Below, piece by piece: positions 16,663-25,046 of a stretch of DNA of 64,000 nucleotides (position 1 is the stretch's first letter; each line of letters opens with the position of its first letter). The notes below the pieces were generated by a model that was not told the origin of the DNA, ran no database searches, and saw nothing but the letters and a program-made list of their open reading frames with translations. A program made the position numbers and the translations under genes. Where the stretch lies: contig CATXID010000004.1 of NCBI GenBank assembly GCA_958369225.1, forward strand, positions 121,910-185,909, given 5' to 3'. Origin of the DNA: an uncultured Collinsella sp. (GTDB taxonomy: Bacteria; Actinomycetota; Coriobacteriia; Coriobacteriales; Coriobacteriaceae).

Positions 16663-17529
16663 TTATCGGCCCGAAGCCACGCCCATGCCGTAGCCGATAA
16701 TGAGCCCGTGCATCTCGGCATAGTATGAATCGAGTCCGTTGCAGGGCAAGATAATAGTCTTGGAGTCAGGCCAATGCTCCACAATGCGGCTCGCAAGTGC
16801 CTGGGCGCCTGCCTCATTCTCGACATGGTCGATAACGACCTCGCCGCCGGTAAAGCCCTCGGCCTCCATGGTATCGACAATCTTGCCAAGCATCTTCTTT
16901 TCGCCACGGGTGTGACCAACGAGTTCAATTTTGCCCGCTTCGCTCGCCGTGCCCAAAATGCGGATATTGAGCTTGTTGGCAATAACGCCGGCCGCCTTAG
17001 GGATACGTCCGGCCTTAGCAAGGTTTTCGTAATTGCATAAACTAAAGAGGATCTTGCTGTTCTGCTCCAAGCTATCGAAATAGGAGCAGGCGTCCTCAAA
17101 GGAGGTATCCGGGTTGCTTGCAAGATAGCGGTCGAACAGCAGGAAGATCAAATCCATTTTGCCACCTGCGGCTCGCGAGTTAACCAAATGAATCTGACGG
17201 TTGGGCTCTTCGGCAAGCACCATGTCGCGCGCGGTGGCCGCGGCATTGTAGCTTCCCGAGACTCCCTCGGAGATGGGCATGCAGATCGTCTTGTCGGCAA
17301 GCTTAAAAAGCTCAGCCCACTCCCCTACGCTTGGGCAGGCGCTCGAAGAAGCGCTCGACTCCTCCTGCACAGCGCAATTGAGCTCGTGAACGTCGAGCGT
17401 GAGGTCATCGACAAACTCGCGCTCCCCTACTCGGATCTTAAGGGGTGCAAATGCAAAGGTGGTATGAGGTGCGGTTGGTTGCCAATCGCGAAGATTGCAG
17501 CTCGAATCTGAGATAAGTGCCCAGCTCAT
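16663..17529 (-). CDS. DegV family fatty-acid-binding protein
   Basis: The 288-residue protein has the DegV pattern: an N-terminal I-S-D-S-S-C-N-L-x-x, I-S-E-G-V-S-G-S-Y-N-A-A near 87-98, and a C-terminal domain with N-K-L-N-I-R. DegV/FakB proteins bind a fatty acid and present it to a FakA kinase for phosphorylation; no fakA is in this window. AAAGGACC precedes the ATG. Confidence 0.85.
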   Translation of the reverse strand: MSWALISDSSCNLRDWQPTAPHTTFAFAPLKIRVGEREFVDDLTLDVHELNCAVQEESSASSSACPSVGEWAELFKLADKTICMPISEGVSGSYNAAATARDMVLAEEPNRQIHLVNSRAAGGKMDLIFLLFDRYLASNPDTSFEDACSYFDSLEQNSKILFSLCNYENLAKAGRIPKAAGVIANKLNIRILGTASEAGKIELVGHTRGEKKMLGKIVDTMEAEGFTGGEVVIDHVENEAGAQALASRIVEHWPDSKTIILPCNGLDSYYAEMHGLIIGYGMGVASGR

Positions 17530-17651
17530 TGAGGGTCCTTTCTAGTTGTTCCTCAACAATTATAGCTATCTTTTGGACAGACGTTGTTCATATCTAGTAT
17601 TCAAAACTAGATTGTTGCTTATTCGCAAAACGGGCGGTCGAGATAAAAGAA

Positions 17652-17682
17652 TGGACCTCGCTCCCAAAGGATACGAGGTCCA
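17652..17682 (-). terminator. Terminator of the NlpC/P60 gene
   Basis: On the minus strand a 9-bp stem TGGACCTCG/CGAGGTCCA is followed by TTCTTTTAT. It lies about 25 bases past the stop of the hydrolase gene. Confidence 0.75.
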
Positions 17683-17706
17683 CCTTCGTTTGCTGAGTTA
17701 AAACAC

Positions 17707-18825
17707 TTAGTAACGTACGAAGATGTAGTTGTTGTTCATGCCAGCAGCAACTGAGCTGATGATAACGCCCGTCTTGTAGTCGGAAGCATGGATCATCTGG
17801 CCGTTACCAATGTAGATGCCGGTGTGGTAAGAGTTAACCACAACGTCACCAGGCTGGGGATCGGACACGCGAGTCCAGCCCATAAAGGTGCCCGTGGTGC
17901 CAAGGCGGCAATAGCGGCCGGTGAGGCAGTAGCTTACAAAACCGGAGCAGTCAAAGCTGTTCGGTCCGATGCCGCCCCAAGAATAAGCATAACCGAGCTT
18001 GCTGTAGGCGCGCGAAACAACGGTACCACCGTCAACGGACTGGCTCGGTGCGGAAGGCGTCGGAGCCGGGGCGGGCGTCGAAGGCTGCGGCGTAGGAGCA
18101 GGAGCGGGCGTGGGTGCAGGCGTGTTGCCGCCGTTGTTGGTCGTACCGCCACCATTGTTGGTGTTCTCGGTCGTACCGGCGGTGTCGTTGCTCACCGTGG
18201 CCTTTTCGGCGGTGCTGGCATTTATGCCAGCCTGAAGCGCGGCGTTGGCCTCGGCCTCGGCAGCAAGCTCGGCCTGCAGCTGTGAATCCAGGGAGTTCAC
18301 GACACTCTGGGCCTCAGCCTGCTGGGCATTGAGCTCGTCGACCTTCTTCTGCGTCGCGGCGACGTTCTTCTCCTGCTCGGCTTGCTTATCGGTGAGCTGC
18401 TGCTTAAGGTCCTTGACATCCTGAATGGTCTGGGCCTGCTTGTCGGAAACCTTGCCGTAGTAGAACAGACGATTGAGCATGTCGCCCAGATCGTCGACGC
18501 CTGTCAGAACCTGAAGGAGACTCAGGCCACCGGTCTTGTACTCACCGGCAACGTAGCTCGAAAGCTTTGCCTGGCCCTCGGCAATCTCTTGCTGCTTTTG
18601 CGTGATCTCGCCTGCAGTCTGATCAAGCTCCTGCGTCTGCGCGGAGAGTTCTTCATGGATTTGCTGGGTTTGCGTGCCGATCTGCTCGAGCTTGGTACGA
18701 GCAGCGGCAAGGTCGGATGCAGTATCGGCATAGGCCGGAGCCACGAGGCCCAGGCCCAAAACACAAGCGAGGGTTGCCGTAGCAGCGCAGCGTGCCATGT
18801 TTCTGTGCGTGTTTGCTGTGCGCAT
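17707..18825 (-). CDS. Secreted NlpC/P60 peptidoglycan endopeptidase with coiled-coil N-terminus
   Basis: The 372-residue protein has a Sec signal peptide (about 1-33, AYA cleavage region), a long alpha-helical coiled coil (about 35-195), a Pro/Thr/Asn-rich linker (about 200-265) and a C-terminal NlpC/P60 domain. Catalytic Cys293 lies in FDCSGF, with His334 and His346. This layout matches RipA- or CwlO-like D,L-endopeptidases that cleave stem peptides during wall growth and division and whose coiled coil mediates control. AAAGGAAG precedes the ATG. Confidence 0.88.
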   Translation of the reverse strand: MRTANTHRNMARCAATATLACVLGLGLVAPAYADTASDLAAARTKLEQIGTQTQQIHEELSAQTQELDQTAGEITQKQQEIAEGQAKLSSYVAGEYKTGGLSLLQVLTGVDDLGDMLNRLFYYGKVSDKQAQTIQDVKDLKQQLTDKQAEQEKNVAATQKKVDELNAQQAEAQSVVNSLDSQLQAELAAEAEANAALQAGINASTAEKATVSNDTAGTTENTNNGGGTTNNGGNTPAPTPAPAPTPQPSTPAPAPTPSAPSQSVDGGTVVSRAYSKLGYAYSWGGIGPNSFDCSGFVSYCLTGRYCRLGTTGTFMGWTRVSDPQPGDVVVNSYHTGIYIGNGQMIHASDYKTGVIISSVAAGMNNNYIFVRY

Positions 18826-18857
18826 GTAGCTTCCTTTCCGGTATCTAAGGGTAGCGG

Positions 18858-19388
18858 CTAGTCCACCGTTACCAGGCTAAAGAGCTCAACGTCCTCGTTA
18901 GAAGGCGTGAGCTTCTTGCGCGGGTTGAGAAACGCAAGCTCAAGGATACAACCGTAGCCTACGAGCTTTGCGCCCATAACTCGCACCAGTTTACCTGTTG
19001 CCTCGACGGTTCCGCCCGTCGCGACCAAGTCGTCCAGAATCAACACGGTATCTTTAGAGCTGATGGCATCGGCGTGGATCTCGATAGAATCCGTTCCATA
19101 CTCGAGCTCGTAGCTCTCGCTTACCGTCTTGCGCGGTAGTTTGCCCGGCTTACGTGCGGGAACAAAGCCGGCACCCAGGGCGACGGCAACGGGCACGCCG
19201 ACCATAAAGCCGCGGGCCTCGGGTCCTACGACCTTGGTAATGCCCATGTCGGCAAAATGCTCGGCCAGGGCATCCACCATGGCCTTCAGGGCCTCGGGTT
19301 TGCCAAAGAGCGGCGTGATGTCCTTAAATACGACTCCGGGCTCGGGATAGTCGGGGATATCGACGATATGAGATTCGAAGTCGTACAT
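18858..19388 (-). CDS. apt: Adenine phosphoribosyltransferase
   Basis: Apt converts adenine and PRPP to AMP. The 176-residue protein has the PRPP-binding motif VLILDDLVATGGT at 115-127 and the adenine-site segment GPEARGF near 55-61. ATG 19388 follows AAAGGT with a good gap; an ATG five codons earlier lacks a ribosome site. It lies between the NlpC gene and the MerR regulator on the same strand. Confidence 0.92.
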   Translation of the reverse strand: MYDFESHIVDIPDYPEPGVVFKDITPLFGKPEALKAMVDALAEHFADMGITKVVGPEARGFMVGVPVAVALGAGFVPARKPGKLPRKTVSESYELEYGTDSIEIHADAISSKDTVLILDDLVATGGTVEATGKLVRVMGAKLVGYGCILELAFLNPRKKLTPSNEDVELFSLVTVD

Positions 19389-19424
19389 GGCGTGACCTTT
19401 CATGGATTGCCGGGTGAACGGCGG

Positions 19425-20309
19425 TTATTTACCCGTGTTAGTAGACGGGTTATGCGAGGGGACGACGACCTTGGACGGCTGCACGAGCGACTCGTCGTGC
19501 GCGGCAACCGCGGGGACGCTTGCCCCATCGCTTTTAGCCTTGGTGGATTCGGAACGCGCGATCTCCTCATCGAGGGCATCGATGTCAGCGTCCTCGACAA
19601 CGGCGTTGAGCGACTCAAAGACACGGTTCTTAAGTAGCGCGGTATGCACACCCTCGGTGAGGTCGTGCAGTTTCTTAAAAGCGCGCTCGAGCTTGGCGTC
19701 GCGCTCGTCATCGGAGGTATCCATGCCGAGCATGCTCACGAGAACCTGCTCAAACATCGAGGACTCGCGATTTGCCGACGATACGTACTGACGCAGGTTA
19801 CGCGGCTCAATGTGGAAGCGCGACAGCTCCGAGCAGTAACGGATAATCGGGAAATCTCTGCCATCGACAAGCTCACGGTTCTGCGGGCTCTTGATGATGC
19901 GAATAAGATCGTTCTCGGCAAGGGAGCGGATAAACGAAATCTCAACACCGAGCATGTCGGGGATCGTCTCGATAGGATGCAGCTTTTGCTTGGTCTCCTT
20001 GGGCTCCGTCTTAAGCGGAACATCGGACAGAAGACCCACCTCGTAAGCCAAAGTGGACAGGTCCGTTGCGTTTTCCAAGCGCTGTTTAATGACGTTGAGC
20101 GGCATGTAGCGGGTCTTCTGCAGGTGCAGGATGACCTCGAGACGATCAACGTCTTCCTTGGAGTACTGGCGATACCCCTTAGGCGTACGATGAGGGGTGA
20201 TGAGCCCCTCATCTTCTAGAAATCTAATTTTTGAGTTCGATAGATCGGGGTATGCGCCTCGAAGTAGGTTGACGACTTGGCCGATACTCAGATAGTTGCG
20301 TTCGGCCAT
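19425..20309 (-). CDS. ftsR: MerR family regulator, FtsR-like
   Basis: The 294-residue protein starts with a MerR winged helix (L-S-I-G-Q-V-V-N-L-L-R... K-I-R-F-L-E-D-E-G-L-I at about 7-37, then P-x-x-x-G-Y-R-Q-Y). A long C-terminal region follows, far bigger than a metal-sensing MerR. The gene begins three bases after an FHA protein with a GarA-like N-terminus. The same FHA-MerR pair occurs in mycobacteria and corynebacteria, where the MerR protein (FtsR) controls ftsZ. The name rests on this synteny and the helix-turn-helix; the target is inferred. Confidence 0.65.
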   Translation of the reverse strand: MAERNYLSIGQVVNLLRGAYPDLSNSKIRFLEDEGLITPHRTPKGYRQYSKEDVDRLEVILHLQKTRYMPLNVIKQRLENATDLSTLAYEVGLLSDVPLKTEPKETKQKLHPIETIPDMLGVEISFIRSLAENDLIRIIKSPQNRELVDGRDFPIIRYCSELSRFHIEPRNLRQYVSSANRESSMFEQVLVSMLGMDTSDDERDAKLERAFKKLHDLTEGVHTALLKNRVFESLNAVVEDADIDALDEEIARSESTKAKSDGASVPAVAAHDESLVQPSKVVVPSHNPSTNTGK

Positions 20310-20312
20310 TAC

Positions 20313-20747
20313 CTACTCACCGGTTTCGATGCGCTCCGGCGTGCTCTCGTGATAGATGAGCGTAAACGTACCGATCTGAACGGAAGAGCCGTCGTGCAGC
20401 GGAGCACCGTTGACGATGGCGCCGTCAACCCAGGTGCCGTTGAGCGAGCCCAGATCCTCAATACGAGCGCCCAGGCCCTCACGAATAATGCGTGCGTGGC
20501 TGCGCGAGACAGTCATGTCGTTGAGGAAGATGCCGTTCGCGGGATCGCGGCCGATGGTGGTCACGTCATCCTCGAGCTCAAAGGCAGCGCCGGTCTGCGG
20601 ACCCTTGACGATGGACAGAACCGGAGCGGTGATATGTACGTTGGCCATAAGGTCGGGAACGGTGACATCGCTCGAAGGAACACGGAAAACGCAGGTAGCG
20701 TCCGCAGTCTTATCGTTCTGAGGCATATTGTTAACCTTGTTGTCCAT
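20313..20747 (-). CDS. FHA-domain protein, GarA/OdhI-like
   Basis: The 144-residue protein has one FHA domain (about 43-133) with the phosphothreonine-reading residues G66-R67, S81/R82/S83-H84 and N103-G104. Its N-terminal tail has D-A-T-C-V-F-R at 16-22, aligning with the E-T-T-S-V-F-R phosphorylation motif of GarA/OdhI. Thr18 would be the kinase target. GarA switches TCA and glutamate enzymes when unphosphorylated. The protein and motif are clear; the target enzymes in this organism are unknown. It is directly upstream of the MerR gene. Confidence 0.8.
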   Translation of the reverse strand: MDNKVNNMPQNDKTADATCVFRVPSSDVTVPDLMANVHITAPVLSIVKGPQTGAAFELEDDVTTIGRDPANGIFLNDMTVSRSHARIIREGLGARIEDLGSLNGTWVDGAIVNGAPLHDGSSVQIGTFTLIYHESTPERIETGE

Positions 20748-20812
20748 GACAACCCCTAACTATCGCGGACGTGCCGCAAAAAATGTACTGTATGTAATCA
20801 TACCCCAACGAC

Positions 20813-21517
20813 TTAGTCTTCGATTTCGGGGTTAAGAAAGTCGATGTCTTCGTCCTCGGGATGCGCGATGGCCTGTTTAATGGCCGCCCCGCCCTTAATG
20901 GAATAGATGATAGCGGTGAGCATGGAGAAGATGACGCCGCCGTATACAAAGAAGATGCCGAGAGGCACCGAGCTGCCGTTGAGGCCCGGGAATGCTGTGA
21001 ACGTGGCGGGCAGCAGATGCCAGCCGTCGATGACGGGGAACCCAAGCAGCATGAGCGAGAAGCCGGTCATGAGCAGCGCCGTGGCAATCTTGCCGGGAAA
21101 GACGACGTCAATGGGACGACGGTGATAATGACGCACGATGAGCGTGCCGATGCCCAGGTAGATATCGCGACCGATAATGAGCACGCAGACCCAGATGGGC
21201 AGCTCGCCGCGAACTACCAGGCCCAGCACGCCGGTAAACAGCAGCGCGCGGTCACAGATGGGATCCATAACCTTGCCGAGCCACGAAACCGTTTTGGTCA
21301 TGCGGGCAATCTGACCGTCCATCCAGTCGGTGGAAGCCGCGATGGCATAGATGACAATGGCGACGACACGGTTGTTGTCCGTCACAAACAGGTACAGGAA
21401 GACGAGCGTGAGGACCAGGCGAATAAAGGTAATGAAATTGGAAATCGTGAAGATCTTATTCGACGGGTAATCGGAAGTGCCGATAAGCTCCTTTTTGATC
21501 TTCTTCTTGATGCCCAC
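20813..21517 (-). CDS. CDP-alcohol phosphatidyltransferase family protein
   Basis: This 234-residue membrane protein has the complete signature D-G-Q-I-A-R-x8-G-x3-D-x3-D and several hydrophobic helices. GTG 21517 is chosen because GGGGGAGT lies just upstream; the open frame continues 42 codons further with no ribosome site and no hydrophobic start. It could be PgsA, a cardiolipin synthase of the CDP-alcohol type, or a phosphatidylinositol-phosphate synthase; the sequence does not decide. Another family member opens the window. A pgsA-like gene near the FHA/MerR pair is also seen in mycobacteria. Confidence 0.75.
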   Translation of the reverse strand: MGIKKKIKKELIGTSDYPSNKIFTISNFITFIRLVLTLVFLYLFVTDNNRVVAIVIYAIAASTDWMDGQIARMTKTVSWLGKVMDPICDRALLFTGVLGLVVRGELPIWVCVLIIGRDIYLGIGTLIVRHYHRRPIDVVFPGKIATALLMTGFSLMLLGFPVIDGWHLLPATFTAFPGLNGSSVPLGIFFVYGGVIFSMLTAIIYSIKGGAAIKQAIAHPEDEDIDFLNPEIED

Positions 21518-21645
21518 AGGACTCCCCCGCTGGTAAACGACAAAACTTTCGATACTATACCCGTTCTGGCGATGTCTATCCAGCGTAAGCATAGAGAGTC
21601 CAGACATATGGAGGGTGCTTCTGGGGTGCGCGAGATTCCGCATTT

Positions 21646-21702
21646 GTGTACGTCAGCCTCCAAAAACGATATTTTTCGGCATCTTTGATGGCTGACGTAC
21701 AC
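21646..21702. repeat. 13-bp inverted repeat at the left edge of the G+C-rich island
   Basis: GTGTACGTCAGCC (21646-21658) and GGCTGACGTACAC (21690-21702) are perfect inverted repeats around a 31-base A+T-rich loop with an internal AAAAACGATATTTTT. A T-run follows the right arm. It could be a terminator or a repeat associated with the island boundary; nothing decides between these. The rest of 21518-21913 shows no gene. Confidence 0.6.
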
Positions 21703-21913
21703 GTTTTGATTCGGTGATTACATCGATCGGGAAAGTTGTTGCTTTAAGCAAATTAATCATGATGTGCGGGTCGAGAAGGGTTGGCGCCAAAAGAACCCAA
21801 CGGCCGTTACGGCTTCGTTAGAAACGCGCCCCACCATGGATGGTGAACCCGAAAGGTAAGGCGCGCGGGCACGGCGACTCGGCCCGCGCGCCCGGAAGAG
21901 AAAGGATAAACCC

Positions 21914-22638
<725 letters not shown>

Positions 22639-22642
<4 letters not shown>

Positions 22643-23409
22643 CGGGCGAGAAAGGCGGCCTGCTCGCGGGCCTGCGCGCCGAGGCCCTGAAGTCGCGCCA
22701 CGCGGCACCGGTTCGCCTGGCCGTGCTCATGGCGCTGCCGATGCCGCTGCTCGGCGCGATGCCCTACCGGGGCGTGCAGATCTTCAGCGCGTGGAACTAC
22801 TGGTACGCGCTCTTCCTGCCCGTGTCTCTCTCGCTCGTGGTGGCGTGCGTCGCGCGGGCGGACGCTCGCACGCGGATGCGGGGGCTTCTGGGCCTGGGCT
22901 TCCCGCTCGGGCGCGCCTGGTGGGCCAAGGCGCTCTGGTGCCTCGCGCTCTGCACGCTCTCGAACCTCGTGGTCTTCGGCATCTACCTCGCGGGATCGGC
23001 GTTCTCCTCGGAGGGCCTCACGGCCGCGGGCACGCTCACGATGCTCCTCTGCGCGCTCGTCAACACGGTGACCGCGGCGTGGATGATCCCCGCAGGGCTC
23101 TTTCTCACGGCGCGGCTCGGAATGCTCGCGGGCATCTTCTGCCCGCTCGCCGTTCAGCTCGTGGGTGGGTTCGCCTGGTCGTTGGTGCCGCTGCCGCAGC
23201 TCTTTCCGCCGTCGGCGAGCATGGTCATCCCCACGAGCTTCATCCCCGTGCTGCCGAGCGGCGAGCCACTCGCGGCGGACATGGCGCTCGGCGGGGCGCT
23301 CGCGTCGGACGGCATGCTCACGCTGGCGGGCCTTGCGGTCAGCGCGCTCGCGTTCGCCGCGCTCACGGCGGCGGGCGCGGCCTGGTTCGCGCGCTCCGAG
23401 GAGAGGTGA
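22639..23409 (+). CDS. ABC transporter permease, LanE/MutE-like
   Basis: The 256-residue protein has about six transmembrane helices and the W-N-Y-W-Y sequence near residues 52-56, a feature of lantibiotic-immunity permeases of the MutE/EpiE group. It is coupled to the ATPase by a 4-base overlap and to the following permease by TGATG. It shares the high G+C of the cluster. The transported peptide is unknown. Confidence 0.7.
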
Positions 23410-24224
23410 TGGCCATGACACGACTCTCCGACCCGACGCCGCGCATGACTCTCTCGCGGGCCCTGCTCTCCGAGGGCCTGCGCCTGGCGCGCTCCCCGCT
23501 CACGGCGGTGCACCTCGTCTGCGGCCTGGCAGCCGGTCTTGCCTGCGGCGAGTACTTCTCCGTAGCCCGATGGGACCCGGCGCTGGGCGCGGACGCCTAC
23601 GTCCAGTTCCTCGGCGCCCTCATGCCGCTCATGTCCGCCATCGCCTGCGGGCTCGCCGTGGACGAGGAGCGCGCTGCCGGGCGCCTCGCCAACCTCACGG
23701 CGGTCCCCTCGCGCGGGCGCGCCGTCGCGGCGAAGCTGCTCGCCCTTGCGGCGCTCGGCGCCGCCGCACTGGCCGTGGCGCTCGGCGTGTTCGGGGCCGT
23801 GCTCGCCGTCGCCGGGCGCCTGCCGCTCGGGCCTGCTCCGCTTGCGGCCGCCTGGGCGGGCATCGTGCTGGGCAGCCTGCCCCTCTACGCGCTGGGGCTC
23901 GGCGTGGCCCTGCGCCTCGGCCGCAACGTCGCCATCGGCGCCGGCGCGGCGGGTATGCTCCTCGCGTTCTTCTCGGTGGGCGGACTTGCGCACGGCCTCA
24001 TGACCGGCGAGCTCACCGGTGCCCTGGTGACGCCCCTGAGCTGGGTGCCGCTCGCCTGGCCCGCGCGCCTGGGGTCGCTCGGGGTGGAGGCCTTCATCGA
24101 CGCCGCGCGTGCGGCGGGCCCTCTCCTCACGACTGCGCTCGCTGGCCTCGTGCTCACCCTGGCAGCCGACGCCGTCCTTCTCGCCTGGTTCTGCCGCTTC
24201 GAGGACGGGAGGGTAGATGCGTAG
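23409..24224 (+). CDS. ABC transporter permease, LanG/MutG-like
   Basis: The open frame runs back into the previous gene, but translation most likely starts at ATG 23409, overlapping the preceding stop (TGATG) and giving 271 residues with about six hydrophobic segments. ATG 23415 is an alternative. It is probably the second half of a permease heterodimer. The residue content is extremely Ala/Leu/Gly-rich, reflecting the high G+C. Confidence 0.7.
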   Translation: MAMTRLSDPTPRMTLSRALLSEGLRLARSPLTAVHLVCGLAAGLACGEYFSVARWDPALGADAYVQFLGALMPLMSAIACGLAVDEERAAGRLANLTAVPSRGRAVAAKLLALAALGAAALAVALGVFGAVLAVAGRLPLGPAPLAAAWAGIVLGSLPLYALGLGVALRLGRNVAIGAGAAGMLLAFFSVGGLAHGLMTGELTGALVTPLSWVPLAWPARLGSLGVEAFIDAARAAGPLLTTALAGLVLTLAADAVLLAWFCRFEDGRVDA

Positions 24225-24339
24225 GAGGCCGCTCGCCGTCATGCTCGCCCTCCTCTCCGCAGCGCTCGTCCTGGGCGGGAATGCCCTGCTCGACGCGGCC
24301 GAGGCGCCCGCGGCTGCGCGCAGGGCTCTGGACCGCTGA
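24217..24339 (+). CDS. Small hydrophobic protein of 40 residues
   Basis: ATG 24217 starts inside the end of the second permease (8-base overlap) and runs to TGA 24337-24339. The product has a basic start (MRRRPLAVML), a hydrophobic stretch of about 15 residues and a short Ala-rich tail. It could be a small membrane or exported peptide belonging to the transporter, or simply open by chance in G+C-rich DNA. The GGACGGGAGGG sequence just upstream offers a ribosome site. Confidence 0.35.
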   Translation: MRRRPLAVMLALLSAALVLGGNALLDAAEAPAAARRALDR

Positions 24340-24383
24340 GTGCGGCGCTAGTACAATTCCGACGAGAGTTTCAGGAGGTCAAC

Positions 24384-25046
24384 ATGGCGAGGATACTGGC
24401 AGTGGATGATGAACGGGCGATCCTCGACGCGCTCGCGCGCGTCCTCGGCCGCGACGGCCATGAGGTCGTCAGGGCGCCGGACCCGACGGCGGTCCCGGGG
24501 ATGGACCTCTCGCGCTTCGACCTCGTGCTCTGCGACGTCATGATGCCGGGGCTCGACGGCTTCGAGCTCGTGCGGCAGATCCGCCCGGACTTCGACGGGC
24601 CCATCGTCTTCCTGACCGCGCGCGTGGCCGAGGAGGATGCCGTGGCCGCCTACGGCCTGGGCGCCGACGACTACGTCCGCAAGCCCTTTGGGGCCGCGGA
24701 ACTGCGCGCAAAGGTCGCGGCCCATCTACGCCGTGAGCGCCGGCCGCGCTCGCACGCTCTCTCCTTCGGGGAGGTGCGGATCGACCTCGGGGCGCGCGAC
24801 CTCGCCGTGGGCGGCGAGACCGTGCCGCTCACGCCCACCGAGTACGCCATCTGCGAGTACCTCGCGCGCCACCCCGGGCAGGTCATGAGCCGCGCGCAGA
24901 TACGCGAGGCGGTGCTCGGCTGGGAGAGCGACGCCGACGACGCGGCCATATCCATGCAGGTCAGCCGCGCCCGGAGGAAACTCTCCGAGGCCGGCGCCGA
25001 TCCGATCGCGACCGTCTGGGGGATGGGGTACAAGTGGCAGCTCTGA
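24384..25046 (+). CDS. OmpR-family response regulator
   Basis: The 220-residue protein has a receiver domain with the acidic pair Asp8/Asp9, phosphorylation site Asp51, Thr78 and Lys100, then a winged-helix DNA-binding domain (about 125-219, ending V-W-G-M-G-Y-K-W). A clear AGGAGG precedes the start. The kinase gene overlaps its end. It probably controls the immunity transporter next to it. Confidence 0.9.
   Translation: MARILAVDDERAILDALARVLGRDGHEVVRAPDPTAVPGMDLSRFDLVLCDVMMPGLDGFELVRQIRPDFDGPIVFLTARVAEEDAVAAYGLGADDYVRKPFGAAELRAKVAAHLRRERRPRSHALSFGEVRIDLGARDLAVGGETVPLTPTEYAICEYLARHPGQVMSRAQIREAVLGWESDADDAAISMQVSRARRKLSEAGADPIATVWGMGYKWQL

Noticed and set aside
21518..21643. 42-codon upstream extension of the CDP-alcohol phosphatidyltransferase
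   Set aside because: A GGGGGAG site fits GTG 21517, and the extension has neither hydrophobic nor conserved character.
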